DNA from: Streptomonospora sp. PA3
GTDB taxonomy: Bacteria > Actinomycetota > Actinomycetes > Streptosporangiales > Streptosporangiaceae
Direction: 5' to 3'
NCBI RefSeq assembly: GCF_009728995.1
Contig: NZ_VTZW01000019.1
Span: 473,983 to 537,982 of the forward strand
Length of the DNA stretch: 64,000 bases
Positions 15,858 to 25,154 of this stretch are shown here, piece by piece (the first letter of the stretch is position 1; each line of letters begins with the position of its first letter). Below the pieces are notes generated by a model that ran no database searches, was not told where the DNA came from, and was given only the letters and a program-made list of their open reading frames with translations. The translations under genes and the position numbers were made by a program.

Positions 15858-16898
15858 CTACTCCTGGTCCGGGTCGATGACGGTGATGCCCGCGGGGGCC
15901 GCCCTGTCGAACTCGGGCAGCAGCGCGGCGGCCTCCTCCAGGCCGATCACCCGCTCGATGAGCTGCTGGGGCCGCAGTGCGCCGGACTCGATGAGCGCGA
16001 GCATTCCCGGATAGTCGGCCGCCGCCATCCCGTGGCTGCCGAGGACGTCCAGCTCCCAGGCGATCACCCGGTCCATCGGTACCCGGGGATGCCCCTCGAC
16101 CGGCGGCAGCAGCCCGATCTGCACGTGGCGCCCGCGCCGCCGGAGGGCGTGGATCGCGTCGGCGCACGTCTGCTCGCTGCCGACGGCGTCCACGGCGACA
16201 TGGCTCCCACCCGAGGTGATCTCCCGGACCTCGGCCGGTGTGCCGTGCCCGTCGGCGGCGAGCACGTGCTCGGCGCCGAGGTCGTGCGCCGCGGCCAGGG
16301 CCTGCGGGTTGCGGTCGACGGCGACGACGCGCGCACCCAGCGCGCGGGCGATCATGACGGCGGACAGGCCGACCCCGCCCGCGCCGATCACGGTCACCCA
16401 TTCGCCGACTGCGATCCGGGCCCGGTTCACCAGTGCGCGGTAAGCGGTGGCGAACCGGCAGCCGAGGGCGGCCGCGGCCGGGAAGCCGACCGCCGCCGGG
16501 ATCGCGATGAGGTTGGTGTCGGCGGCGCGCAGGGCGACGTACTGCGCGAAGGAGCCCCAGTGTGTGAAGCCCGGCTGCTGCTGGTCCGGGCAGATCTGCG
16601 CGTCTCCGCGGGCGCACCACGCGCAGCGACCGCAGCCGCATACGAACGGGACGGTCACCCGATCTCCCGGCGACCACTTCCGCACCCCGGCACCGACCGA
16701 CGCCACCACTCCCGCCAGCTCGTGCCCGGGTACGTGCGGCAACGCGATGTCCTCGTGGCCTCTCCAGGCGTGCCAGTCGCTGCGGCACAACCCGGTGGCG
16801 CGCACCCGCACGACGACGCCGCCCTCCGGCACGTCGGGTTCGGGCACCTCGCGCACCTCGGGCCTGCCGCCGATCTCATCGAAGATCACTGCTCGCAT
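15858..16898 (-). CDS. Zinc-dependent alcohol dehydrogenase (MDR family)
   Basis: 346 residues from an ATG with AAAGGATG upstream. Catalytic zinc ligands are in GLCRSDWHAW (Cys near 35) and GHELAGVV (His near 60). The structural-zinc lobe CGCGRCAWCARGDAQIC near 90-106 has its four cysteines. The Rossmann motif is GAGGVGLSAVMIARALGA. The arrangement matches broad-range NAD(P) alcohol dehydrogenases; the substrate cannot be assigned. It appears to be a single-gene transcript. Confidence 0.92.
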   Translation of the reverse strand: MRAVIFDEIGGRPEVREVPEPDVPEGGVVVRVRATGLCRSDWHAWRGHEDIALPHVPGHELAGVVASVGAGVRKWSPGDRVTVPFVCGCGRCAWCARGDAQICPDQQQPGFTHWGSFAQYVALRAADTNLIAIPAAVGFPAAAALGCRFATAYRALVNRARIAVGEWVTVIGAGGVGLSAVMIARALGARVVAVDRNPQALAAAHDLGAEHVLAADGHGTPAEVREITSGGSHVAVDAVGSEQTCADAIHALRRRGRHVQIGLLPPVEGHPRVPMDRVIAWELDVLGSHGMAAADYPGMLALIESGALRPQQLIERVIGLEEAAALLPEFDRAAPAGITVIDPDQE

Positions 16899-17175
16899 AG
16901 GGGCATCCTTTCGTCTTGCGCGCCGGCGCGCATGGCCCCGCGCGTGGACGTCCCGGCGAATAGGCGCGGGGAGAGGGCGGTGGAGCAAGCAGCGGGTGAG
17001 ACCGGGGCGCCTGGGCCCCGGTCCCACCCGCTACATCGGCAACGAATACCGGATACCCGGCGGACGGCACAGCGCGGCTCACGGTGGCAGCGGCATCGCA
17101 TGGACGCGGCGACCCGCGAACGCGACGGTCGCAGCACGCCGGTCGGGGGGCCTCACTCCGGGGGTTCCTGCAAAG

Positions 17176-17514
17176 TCACCAGCACTGGATGATGGACATG
17201 TTGTCATAAGTGCGGTTGATCCAGCCGCGCTCCACATGCCGGTAGGACCACGCCCACACCCAGCCTTGGCCGCGGGGATTTTGACCTTGGACGAGGTCAC
17301 CGGGGTATTGATAGGCGATGTCTCCGGAAGAGAGTTGGATCTTCGTCGTCCTGAGGATCCGGAAATGGCACTGTTGGGCGGCTGCCTCTGCGGTCGTACC
17401 ACGCTGGTTGGAGTCAGCCGGTGCGCTGTTCGCGCTCGCGGCAGTGGGCGCCGCCAGCACCGCCGCGCAACCGATTACCGCAGCTGCCGTGCGCAGCCGG
17501 GTGCGTTTCACCAT
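17176..17514 (-). CDS. Small secreted cysteine protein 1
   Basis: 112 residues from an ATG with GAGGAGAGGAATCG upstream. The signal peptide ends near APTAASANS. The mature part has two cysteines, AAQQCHFRI early and IIQCW at the extreme C-terminus, enclosing an aromatic-rich region (QGWVWAWSYRHVERGWINRTY). The latter looks like a bacterial SH3-like small beta fold. No family was firmly recognised. It is the last of three tandem secreted-protein genes. Confidence 0.75.
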   Translation of the reverse strand: MVKRTRLRTAAAVIGCAAVLAAPTAASANSAPADSNQRGTTAEAAAQQCHFRILRTTKIQLSSGDIAYQYPGDLVQGQNPRGQGWVWAWSYRHVERGWINRTYDNMSIIQCW

Positions 17515-17540
17515 TCGATTCCTCTCCTCGACCTTAGGCA

Positions 17541-17840
17541 TTAGCAGTTCAAGTAGTTGGAGTGGATGAAGACCCCGTTCGCGACGCCGGGGATGGCGCC
17601 GCCGCGCCAATAGCCGTCGCGTACGCTGACATCGAATCGGGTGTAGGCGTTCACCCAGCCCTGGATCTCACCGCCGCGGGCGGGTTTTTGGGAGTAGTAC
17701 GGAACCATGTAGGTCTTCACGTAGCACGTCTCGGCCGCGGCCGCGGCCGCGCCGCTCATAGCGGTGCCTGAAAGCACCGCTGCGGCCGCCAGCGTCATGG
17801 CGGCGGCGCTACGGCCTGCTCGGGAAGCGGGCTTGTCCAT
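17541..17840 (-). CDS. Small secreted cysteine protein 2
   Basis: 99 residues with GAGGGGACC before the ATG. An alanine-rich signal peptide is followed by a mature part with just two cysteines, AETCYVKTYM near its start and NYLNC as the last residue. It is rich in Tyr, Trp and Gly (VRDGYWRGGAIPGVANGV). Same layout as protein 1: a likely head-to-tail disulfide around a small aromatic beta domain. No known family recognised. Confidence 0.75.
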   Translation of the reverse strand: MDKPASRAGRSAAAMTLAAAAVLSGTAMSGAAAAAAETCYVKTYMVPYYSQKPARGGEIQGWVNAYTRFDVSVRDGYWRGGAIPGVANGVFIHSNYLNC

Positions 17841-17864
17841 GGGATGGTCCCCTCGGGTTCGGGG

Positions 17865-18281
17865 TCAGCCGCAGTTCAAAGTCACCGTCTTGCCGATGTG
17901 GACGGGATAGTTGTATCCGGTCGGGCTCGTCGCCCACAGGGCGACCCTGTGCTGGTGTTCCCCGCCGCAGTTGTAGTCGTTGAGGACGCGGTGGGTGCTC
18001 CCGAACCACCTGGTGGTGTCGTCCTTGGCCCAGCCCCACCAGCGCGAGCTCTGCAGTGTGGCACGGAAGGTCCATCCGTTGCTGCATCCGTAGCTCGTCA
18101 CGTCCGCCTTGACCGTGGTTCCGATGCGATAAGGCGCGCCGGCCATCGGTGCGCAGCCGGCGGCCTCCTGTATGTCCACGGCTCCGACGCCGCCGGTGCC
18201 GGCCGCGGCCGGCGCCGCTGCGGCCATACCCACGAGCAGGGCTGCGGCGGAAACCGCCGCCGCTTTCGCGCGGATTTTCAT
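17865..18281 (-). CDS. Small secreted cysteine protein 3
   Basis: 138 residues with an excellent GGAGGTAGAG ribosome site. A signal peptide (AALLVGMAAAAPAAAG) is followed by a mature domain with four cysteines (EAAGCAPM, SYGCSNGW, DYNCGGEH, TLNCG), again with one next to the C-terminus. It is Trp-rich (SSRWWGWAKDDTTRWFG). The first gene of the tandem trio. Function unknown; secreted antimicrobial, inhibitor or wall-associated roles are all possible. Confidence 0.75.
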   Translation of the reverse strand: MKIRAKAAAVSAAALLVGMAAAAPAAAGTGGVGAVDIQEAAGCAPMAGAPYRIGTTVKADVTSYGCSNGWTFRATLQSSRWWGWAKDDTTRWFGSTHRVLNDYNCGGEHQHRVALWATSPTGYNYPVHIGKTVTLNCG

Positions 18282-18688
18282 CTCTACCTCCTCGGATTCA
18301 TGCGGTCTTCGGGACGCCGGTATTCGGCATCCGAATCAGGTGGCGGGCTCACCGAGACCTGGAGAACTCCCCAATTCGTCCCGGGCAGCCACCCGAATCC
18401 GAGAGTAGGGCGCATCCTGCCCACAGGTCATCAGAATTAGAGAGATGTCGAACTGTCCTCGCCACCGACGCACCCCTGGCCGGTTCGTTGCGAATTGCAC
18501 CGGATACAACCCGACCACAACCGCGTCCTAACCGGGATTCGGAGAATGATCCGAAGAGGAACGGGAGCTTAATCCGCAACGTTCGGGATCGGTGGCGATC
18601 GCCCGGGCCGAGCGGCCTTTTTGCCGCGAGGGGCAGGGGCGGTCCGGCACCGCGGCCGACGAGCACCGACGGTGGGTGGGTGGTCTGA
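18282..18688. other. 407-bp intergenic region
   Basis: Divergent gap between the secreted-protein trio and the ArsR-like regulator. No frame with protein-like composition was seen on either strand. It must contain the promoters of both units, but no clear dyad was found. Confidence 0.5.
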
Positions 18689-19690
18689 GTGGAATCCGGC
18701 CGATCATGGACCACGGTGTCCTTTGAAAGCACCGCGACCATACGCGTGAGTGTCAGCTTCAGCCTCTACCCGAGCGTGTTCGCCTTGGCCTGCGAGGGCG
18801 CGCTCGCCATGCACGGCCCGGCTCCGCGCTCGCCCGCGGCTCAGCTGGTCGGCTCGCTGCCGGCAGCGGCCAAACGTGCGTTGCTGCCGATCGTGGACCG
18901 GCGCCACACACTCTCCCCCGGCTGCCTGTCTCCCGGCCTCCCAACGAGCGACACCCCGCTCGCTGAAGAGCTCGACCGGCTCCGCTCCTTGAGCCACGAC
19001 GACGTGCGCACGGACCTAGAACGCGTTTTCGCCGACACGGGGGTGCCCGCGCATTGGCTGTCCGTGTGGAGGAATCCGCGCCGCTGGACCGAACTGGTGG
19101 CTCTCGCCTTCGACCACATCGGCACCCGCCTGGAAGACGCCTGGCGACGCAGCATCCGGCAGCGCGAACGCGAGGCCCAGCGCATCGGGACCGCCGTGGC
19201 CCGCGGCGGGATCGACGTCGCTCTGGCCACCGCTCATCCGCGCGGCCGGCTGCGCGGCACGGCCCTGCAGTTCCCGGACCCCAATCCGGTCAATGTGAAC
19301 GCGAGCGGCCGCTGGATCGTGCTGACTCCCATGATCGGACGGCCGCGAGCGGTGCTTTGCGATCTCGACCGCCCCGACGTCCTGTGGTTCGGCTATCCCC
19401 TGGCCGGCCCGTCCGACGAGACCCAAGACGCACGCTCACGCACCGAACTCGACGCCCTCCTCACGCCGATCCGTGCCCGCCTGCTGCGCTTCCTGGACCG
19501 TGAACTTCCCATGAGCGCAGTTCCCGCTCTACTCGGTTGCACCCCGCCAACCGCGACCCACCACTGCACTCAGCTCGCCAAAGCCGGGCTGATTCTTCGC
19601 CGTCGACGGGGCCGATCCGTGAGAATCGCTCGTACGCCCAGAGGCGATCAGGTACTGGAAGCCTATGCGCGTCCCATGGCGGATTGCTGA
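18689..19690 (+). CDS. ArsR-like HTH regulator with N-terminal DUF5937-type region
   Basis: 333 residues with the longest plausible GTG start; GTG at about 18716 is an alternative. The first 250 residues (FSLYPSVFALACEGALAMHG, HWLSVWRNPRRWTELVALAF, GRWIVLTPMIGRPRAVLCD) match the long sensor region of actinobacterial regulators with this layout. The C-terminus (PMSAVPALLGCTPPTATHH, CTQLAKAGLILRRRRGRSV) is a winged helix. Divergent from the secreted proteins, it may regulate them. Confidence 0.75.
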   Translation: MESGRSWTTVSFESTATIRVSVSFSLYPSVFALACEGALAMHGPAPRSPAAQLVGSLPAAAKRALLPIVDRRHTLSPGCLSPGLPTSDTPLAEELDRLRSLSHDDVRTDLERVFADTGVPAHWLSVWRNPRRWTELVALAFDHIGTRLEDAWRRSIRQREREAQRIGTAVARGGIDVALATAHPRGRLRGTALQFPDPNPVNVNASGRWIVLTPMIGRPRAVLCDLDRPDVLWFGYPLAGPSDETQDARSRTELDALLTPIRARLLRFLDRELPMSAVPALLGCTPPTATHHCTQLAKAGLILRRRRGRSVRIARTPRGDQVLEAYARPMADC

Positions 19691-19768
19691 GGATCCGGCC
19701 GAGACCGGCCGGCGCGCCGGCGGCGCCGTCTCCCGTCGGCACGGGTGCGCGCCGGCGCCCCATCGCCG

Positions 19769-20608
19769 CTACATCTCCTCGTGGTGGTCGGGGTCGCCGC
19801 CGAAGAGGCGTCCGTCTTCCCTGGCCAGACCGCTGATCGCCGCGACTTCGGCGTCGGAGAGTTCGAAGCCGAACACATCGAGGTTCTCCTGCTGGCGCTG
19901 CGCGTCCGCCGACTTGGGGATGGGCAGCGCACCGATCTGCACGTGCCACCGCAGGACCACTTGGGCCGGCGTGACGCCGTGCGCGGCCGCGGCTCGGGTG
20001 ATGGGCTGTTCGGCGAACGGCGCGCTGCGCTTGCCCAGCGGGCTCCACGATTGCGTCCGGATGCCCAGCTCGGCATCGACCCTGCGCATCGCGTCCTGCG
20101 GGAAGTACGGATGCAGCTCGATCTGGTTGACCGCCGGGGTCACGCCGCTGTCGTCGATGACGGCGCGCAGGTGCCGCTCGGTGAAGTTGCTGACGCCGAT
20201 GGAGCGCACCAGGCCCCGCTCGCGCACGTCGACCAGGGCCCGCCAGGCCTCGACGTACTTGCCCACACTGGGATTGGGCCAGTGGATCAGGACCAGGTCC
20301 AGGTAGTCGGACCCGATCCTGCGCAGGGAGTCTTCGACCGATTTCACGGCGAGGGAGTACTCGTGGTGCCGGCCCGGGATCTTCGTGGTGATGCGCACGT
20401 CCTCCCGCGCCAGGCCGGACGCGCGCACGGCCCGACCGACTTCCTCCTCGTTGCCGTAGTTGACTGCGCTGTCGAGCAGCCGGTAGCCCGTCTCCAAGGC
20501 GGTGCGCATCGCCGCCACCCCGTCTTCGCCGCGCAGCGAGAACGTGCCGAAGCCCACCGCGGGCAGTGCGTTGCCGTCATTCAGCTCGTAATAGTCGACC
20601 GCGATCAT
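19769..20608 (-). CDS. Aldo/keto reductase, diketogluconate-reductase type
   Basis: 279 residues. All four catalytic residues are present: D46 and Y51 in YRLLDSAVNYGNE, K76 in RITTKIPG and H109 in LVLIHWPNP. NADPH-binding residues lie in the C-terminal PIPKSADAQRQQENL. The AKR5 subgroup reduces sugar-derived and other carbonyls. Single gene, no obvious partner. Confidence 0.92.
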   Translation of the reverse strand: MIAVDYYELNDGNALPAVGFGTFSLRGEDGVAAMRTALETGYRLLDSAVNYGNEEEVGRAVRASGLAREDVRITTKIPGRHHEYSLAVKSVEDSLRRIGSDYLDLVLIHWPNPSVGKYVEAWRALVDVRERGLVRSIGVSNFTERHLRAVIDDSGVTPAVNQIELHPYFPQDAMRRVDAELGIRTQSWSPLGKRSAPFAEQPITRAAAAHGVTPAQVVLRWHVQIGALPIPKSADAQRQQENLDVFGFELSDAEVAAISGLAREDGRLFGGDPDHHEEM

Positions 20609-20728
20609 GCCCCCAGCCTAGGCCGAACCGGCGTCGCCCGGCCGTCCTCCCTCGCCCCCTGCGCGTGGGGGCGGCACCGCGACGTGGCCCGGTATCGAGG
20701 CGATGCCGGCCCGCCCCGAAGGCGCGTC

Positions 20729-21511
20729 CTAACCGCCCACCTCGGCGAGGAAGCCGGCCAGGCGTCGGTCGAACTCCTCGGGGTTGCAGCGGTTCGACGG
20801 GTCGAAGGAGTCGGGGATGGTCTCCATCCGGGCGCGGGGGACGGCCTCGGCGATGCGGCGCGACATCGGCTGCAGCCGGGGATCGTCCGCGCTGAGCACC
20901 AGGGTCGGGCACCGAACCGCCGGGAGCCGGGGCGTGTAGCGCACCGCGTTGAGCGCGTAGCGGATGCGCACCGTCTCGGCACGGCGCATCCGGGTGAGCA
21001 TCGCGTCCATGTACGCTCGCGCGGCCGGCCAGCGCCGGTACTGGCTGCGGACACCTGGTCGCATCAGGCCCGGGAACAGCCACAGCCACCCCGTTGCGTA
21101 CAGCAGGACCAGGTTGACCGCCTCGGCCGCCGAGCGTGGCCGGGTGTCGCTGAACGAATCCACCGTGACCAGAGCCTTCACCTTCTCCGGGTGGTTCAGG
21201 GCGAGAAGCTGGGCGAGCACTCCGCCGAAGCTGACGCCGCACACCACGGCCTCCCCGACGTCCAGGACCTCCAACAAGGCCGCGATGTCGCCGGCCTGGC
21301 GCTCCAGCACGTCGCGCCGCCCGCGCAGCGGGGAGGAGTCGCCCGCGCCGCGGGGATCCACCGCGATCACGCGATGGTCGGCGGAGAAGCGGTCGATCTG
21401 CGGTTCCCAGAGCGCGCGCGTGCACCCCAGACCCGGCAGGAGCACAAGGGGCGGACCGGAGCCCCGTTCGGTGTAGCCGATCGTCGCTCCGTCCAGCTGC
21501 GCGGTGGTCAT
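20729..21511 (-). CDS. Alpha/beta hydrolase lacking the usual catalytic histidine
   Basis: 260 residues from an ATG with GGAGGACGCCCG upstream. The fold is clear: oxyanion strand PLVLLPGLGCTRALW, IAVDPRGAGDS, nucleophile elbow CGVSFGG and acid strand TLVLSADDPRLQP. Where relatives have GH just before the final helix, this protein reads IPDSFDPSNRCNPEEF, with no histidine. It may be inactive or use another residue. It is the last gene of the tetR-P450-hydrolase unit. Confidence 0.85.
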   Translation of the reverse strand: MTTAQLDGATIGYTERGSGPPLVLLPGLGCTRALWEPQIDRFSADHRVIAVDPRGAGDSSPLRGRRDVLERQAGDIAALLEVLDVGEAVVCGVSFGGVLAQLLALNHPEKVKALVTVDSFSDTRPRSAAEAVNLVLLYATGWLWLFPGLMRPGVRSQYRRWPAARAYMDAMLTRMRRAETVRIRYALNAVRYTPRLPAVRCPTLVLSADDPRLQPMSRRIAEAVPRARMETIPDSFDPSNRCNPEEFDRRLAGFLAEVGG

Positions 21512-21575
21512 CGGGCGTCCTCCATATCGCCTGCTGCGGGCGCGCCGGTGCGCGGCCGCCGCTTCGCGGATCGGC

Positions 21576-22919
21576 TCATGCCGCCGCCGGCCTGCGCGCG
21601 AGGACATCGACCGGCAGGCCGCCGGCCGGCCGCATCGCCGCGAAGCCGGTCGGGCGGATCCGCTGGGCCGGCAGATGCAGCTCGGTGCGGGCGAGGACGC
21701 GGGCGAGCATCACGGTGAGCTCCGTGGTCGCCAGCGCGGCGCCGATGCAGCGGTGCGGACCGGCCGAGAACGGCAGGAACTCGTACGGCTTGGGCTTGCC
21801 GAAGCCGGGCTCTCCGGGAATCCAGCGCTGCGGACGGAACTCCAGAGGATCCGCCCACAGCTCGGGGAGGCGGTGCGTCACATACGGGCTGTACAGGAGC
21901 AGGGTGTCGGCCCGCACACGGCGGTCGGCGAACTCGAACCCGGTCGCGACCTTGCGCGCGGACACCACCGCCGGCGGATAGAGGCGGAGCGTCTCCTGGA
22001 CCACGCCGTTCAGGTAGGGCAGGCGCGGGAGGTCATCGCTTTCGGGCCGCCGGCCGCCGAGCACACGGTGCACCTCGGCGGCGGCGCGGTCCCATACCCC
22101 CGGTGTGCTGAGCAGGGCGTAGACCGCCCAGGCCGCCGCCGCGCTGGTGGTCTCGAAACCCGCGGCGATCAGCGTCACCGCCTGGTCGCGAACCTCCGCG
22201 TCGCTGAGCCCGTCGCCGTCGTCGTCGCGGCCGTGCACCAGCGAGGCCAGCACGTGGTCGTCGGCGTCGGCCGAGCCGGCGCGTACCCGCGCGATCTCCT
22301 CGGCGATCCGCGCGTCGACCCGGGACCGGGCGGCCATCGCGCGCCGCCACTGCGGCGTGCCCAGCCGGCGCTTCCATTCCACGGTCTGGGGCAGGTGATC
22401 GACCAGGTCGAGCAGCACTTGGAGCTGTGCCCCGAAGAACGCCGACTCCTGCGCGAGCCGCTGCCCGAACAGCGCGTGGATGGTGCTCCGCCGGATCGCG
22501 GCGCGCAGCTCCTGATAGACGTCGACCTGCCGCCCCGGGCGCCATCCGTCGAGCGCGGCGTCGGCGCTTGCGGCCATGATCGCGATGTAGTGGTCGATCC
22601 GGCGGTGGTGCAGGGCCGGCTGGACCAGGCGCCGCCGGCGCCGGTGCTCAGCGCCGTCACTGACGATCAGCGAGGTGGGGCCGTCCACCGGGATCAGCCC
22701 CGCGAAGGCCTCGCGCCAGCGGAACAGGTCGGAGTTGGCGAAGACGAAGCGGTTGGCCTCGGGTCCCAGGAGATAGACGTATCGGCCGAGGCGGGTCATG
22801 GGACCGCGGCGGCGGTAGCAGGCCGCGAGAAGGTCGCCCGGCGGGTAGCCCACCGTATGGCCGTGCCATCGCGCGGCCGCGTGCGACGACGCCTGGGTGC
22901 TCCCGCGGGTCGCTTTCAT
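21576..22919 (-). CDS. Cytochrome P450
   Basis: 447 residues with GGAGGGGAAC before the ATG. Oxygen-activation helix AAGFETTSAAAAW, the ExxR in QETLRLYPPAVV, the PERF-like EFRPQRWIPGE and the heme loop PFSAGPHRCIG (Cys391) are intact. The sequence is closest in style to class-E P450s of the CYP102/CYP4-like bacterial group. Redox partners are not encoded nearby. It is preceded by a strong TetR-type operator and followed by the hydrolase gene, so an inducible detoxification or tailoring operon is likely. Confidence 0.93.
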   Translation of the reverse strand: MKATRGSTQASSHAAARWHGHTVGYPPGDLLAACYRRRGPMTRLGRYVYLLGPEANRFVFANSDLFRWREAFAGLIPVDGPTSLIVSDGAEHRRRRRLVQPALHHRRIDHYIAIMAASADAALDGWRPGRQVDVYQELRAAIRRSTIHALFGQRLAQESAFFGAQLQVLLDLVDHLPQTVEWKRRLGTPQWRRAMAARSRVDARIAEEIARVRAGSADADDHVLASLVHGRDDDGDGLSDAEVRDQAVTLIAAGFETTSAAAAWAVYALLSTPGVWDRAAAEVHRVLGGRRPESDDLPRLPYLNGVVQETLRLYPPAVVSARKVATGFEFADRRVRADTLLLYSPYVTHRLPELWADPLEFRPQRWIPGEPGFGKPKPYEFLPFSAGPHRCIGAALATTELTVMLARVLARTELHLPAQRIRPTGFAAMRPAGGLPVDVLARRPAAA

Positions 22920-22933
22920 GTTCCCCTCCGTTC

Positions 22934-22963
22934 GCTACACCCGTAGCTTACTACAGGTGTAGC
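22934..22963. promoter_or_regulatory. TetR-type operator upstream of the P450 gene
   Basis: The outer arms GCTACACC and GGTGTAGC are perfect inverted repeats. Inside are two 12-mers, CTACACCCGTAG and CTACAGGTGTAG, separated by CTTA. It lies between the tetR stop and the P450 start, 14-44 bp before the P450 ATG, so the regulator upstream would block entry into the downstream genes. Confidence 0.7.
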
Positions 22964-22969
22964 AGATCC

Positions 22970-23575
22970 TCAGGCCGGGGGGACGGCGCCGTCCACCGCC
23001 GCCTGCACGGACCGGCGCAGCCGGTCCCGGTCGCCGCCGCCGAGGAACGGCCGGGCCAGGGCGTCATAGAGCACGCCGTCCAGTTGCACGAGCAGCAGCC
23101 GCGCCGCCGCCTCCGGGGCGGGCGTTTCGGAGGCGCGCATCGCCACGGCCGCGCGATCCAGGAACCGGCGGTTCGCCGCGCGCAGCGCCTCGGTCAGCTC
23201 CGGGCGCCGCGCCGCGTCCAGATACAGCTCCAGCCGGGCGCGCGTGCGCGCCCGCGCCGGCCCGAGCCAGTAGGCCAGCAGCTCGACGAGGAGGTCGACC
23301 AGGGCCTCGCGGTGCTCGGGCGAACCGACGTCCCAACCGGTGGTCGGCATCCGCTCGAGGTCGGCCTCGTCCAGTTCCACGATCCGATCGAGCACCCCGC
23401 GGAGCAGGGCCAGCCTGGTTCGAAAGCAGCTGCTCGTACTGCCGGCCGGCAGGCCGGCCCGGGCGTCCACGGCCCGATGGGTCAGCCCCCGCAACCCCTC
23501 GTCCGCGACGATCTCGATCGCCGCATCCGCAGCTCGCCGCCGACGCGACGTCCACCCGCTGGTCCCGGTCTGCAT
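22970..23575 (-). CDS. TetR-family regulator of the P450 operon
   Basis: 201 residues from the ATG giving MQTGTSGWTSRRRRAADAA. The N-terminal HTH reads IVADEGLRGLTHRAVDARAG then LPAGSTSSCF. The ligand domain is helical with no identifiable ligand signature. It is upstream of and codirectional with the P450 and hydrolase genes, with the operator in between. Confidence 0.88.
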   Translation of the reverse strand: MQTGTSGWTSRRRRAADAAIEIVADEGLRGLTHRAVDARAGLPAGSTSSCFRTRLALLRGVLDRIVELDEADLERMPTTGWDVGSPEHREALVDLLVELLAYWLGPARARTRARLELYLDAARRPELTEALRAANRRFLDRAAVAMRASETPAPEAAARLLLVQLDGVLYDALARPFLGGGDRDRLRRSVQAAVDGAVPPA

Positions 23576-23751
23576 GGCGATCAATCTGCTGGATCCGCGC
23601 CCGGCGTGCAAACGGCCCCGCAGGGCTCCGAAGCGGCTCAGGACCCTCGGGGGCGCAGGATCACTGCTGTCCAGGAATGAACAGCCGGGTCTTCCGGTCC
23701 CGACAGCCTCGGGTGCCCTGTGCATCGCTGCGTACGTGCCATCAGTTCCGA

Positions 23752-23995
23752 CCTCGCAAGGAGAAGCGGCCGGGCTGGGCGCACCAGGGGGAGGTCAAGG
23801 CGGCGCAGCGGAACAAGGTTCTCGCCGACGCGCTGAAGCTGGTCTGGATCTCCTCCACGCTCGATCCGCGGCCGCGCAGCCGGGAACTGGGCCGCGGCCG
23901 CCTTGGTCGATCTTCAGGTCGAGATCATGGTCGTGGAGCTGCCCGGGGAGGTGCGGGAGCGGCTGCGCGCCGCCCAGCGCCGCCGGTTCCGCTGA
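23752..23995 (+). pseudogene. Frame-shifted gene remnant, family unknown
   Basis: Two pieces of protein-like sequence lie in different plus-strand frames: HQGEVKAAQRNKVLADALK then LVWISSTLDP (about 23783-23870), and NWAAAALVDLQVEIMVVEL then PGEVRERLRAAQRRRFR ending at a TGA (23993-23995). A single frameshift near 23870-23885 would join them. No start or ribosome site was found. The remainder of the gap 23576-24114 shows nothing else. Confidence 0.3.
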
Positions 23996-24114
23996 ACGCG
24001 CGCCGTCGCCCACGCGTCGCGGCCGACCGGACCGCCGGCGCGATCACCGGGCGGCCTCCGAGCAGCGGTGGTAGAGGTCCGCGAGGCGGGTCCCGCCGTG
24101 TCCCCTCCCGGGGA

Positions 24115-25119
24115 TCAGCGGGTGGAGAAGGCCGCGTCGAAGGCGGCGTCGGAGGGCTTGTAGCGCGACAGGTTGCGGACGAACTCCAGGGCCTCGGGGG
24201 CTCCGACGAGGCGGTCCATGCCGGCGTCCTCCCATTCGACCGACAGCGGGCCGTCGTAGCCGATGAAGTTCAGCATGCGGAAGGCGTCCTCCCAGGGCAC
24301 GTCGCCGTGGCCGGTGTTGATGAAGTCCCATCCGCGCCGGGGGTCGGCCCAGGCCAGGTGCGAGGACAGGCGGCCGTTGCGGCCGTTGCCCACCCGCATC
24401 TTGGTGTCCTTGCAGTGCACATGGCTGATCCGGTCGCGGAACTCCCAGAGGAACGCGACCGGATCGATGTCCTGCCACACCATGTGGCTGGGGTCCCAGT
24501 TGAGGCGGAACGCCTCCCGGTGGCCGATCGCCTCCAGCGCGCGGTGCGTCGTCCAGAAGTCGTAGGCGATCTCGCTCGGGTGCACCTCGTGGGCGAAACG
24601 GACACCGACTTCGTCGAACACGTCCAGGATCGGGTGCCACCGGCGGGCGAAGTCCGCGTAGCCGGCCTCGATCAGCTCTGCCGACACCGGCGGGAACATG
24701 GCCACGTACTTCCAGATCGACGATCCGGTGAAGCCGGTGACCGTCCGCACGCCCATCTTGGCGGCGAGGCGGGCGGTGTTGGCCATCTCCTCGGCGGCGC
24801 GCCGGCGCACGCCCTCGGGATCGCCGTCGCCCCACACCCGGTCGGAGAGGATGTCGCGGTGGCGCTGGTCGATCGGGTCGTCGCAGACCGCCTGTCCCTT
24901 GAGGTGGTTCGCGATGGTCCACACCGACAGTCCGTACCGGTGGAGAAGATCCAGCTTGCCTCGGACGTAGGCGTCGTCGTCCCAGCGCCACGGGTCGAGG
25001 TGGTCGCCCCAGCAGGCGATCTCGAGGCCGTCGTAGCCCCACTCGCCCGCGAGCCGGACCACCTCCTCGAAGGGAAGGTCCGCCCACTGGCCGGTGAAGA
25101 GAGTGATGGGTCGTCCCAC
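24115..25119 (-). CDS. Sugar phosphate isomerase/epimerase (AP-endonuclease-like TIM barrel)
   Basis: 334 residues from a GTG with AAGGAAGG upstream. The xylose-isomerase-like barrel is clear: [61 protein letters not shown] and [11 protein letters not shown], carrying the Glu/Asp/His metal ligands. Relatives act in inositol or rare-sugar degradation. It follows the Gfo/Idh/MocA dehydrogenase with a 35-bp gap and is surely cotranscribed. Confidence 0.9.
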   Translation of the reverse strand: MGRPITLFTGQWADLPFEEVVRLAGEWGYDGLEIACWGDHLDPWRWDDDAYVRGKLDLLHRYGLSVWTIANHLKGQAVCDDPIDQRHRDILSDRVWGDGDPEGVRRRAAEEMANTARLAAKMGVRTVTGFTGSSIWKYVAMFPPVSAELIEAGYADFARRWHPILDVFDEVGVRFAHEVHPSEIAYDFWTTHRALEAIGHREAFRLNWDPSHMVWQDIDPVAFLWEFRDRISHVHCKDTKMRVGNGRNGRLSSHLAWADPRRGWDFINTGHGDVPWEDAFRMLNFIGYDGPLSVEWEDAGMDRLVGAPEALEFVRNLSRYKPSDAAFDAAFSTR

Positions 25120-25154
25120 AGTGGCCTTCCTTGTCCTCGTCGTTTTCCGGCCGC

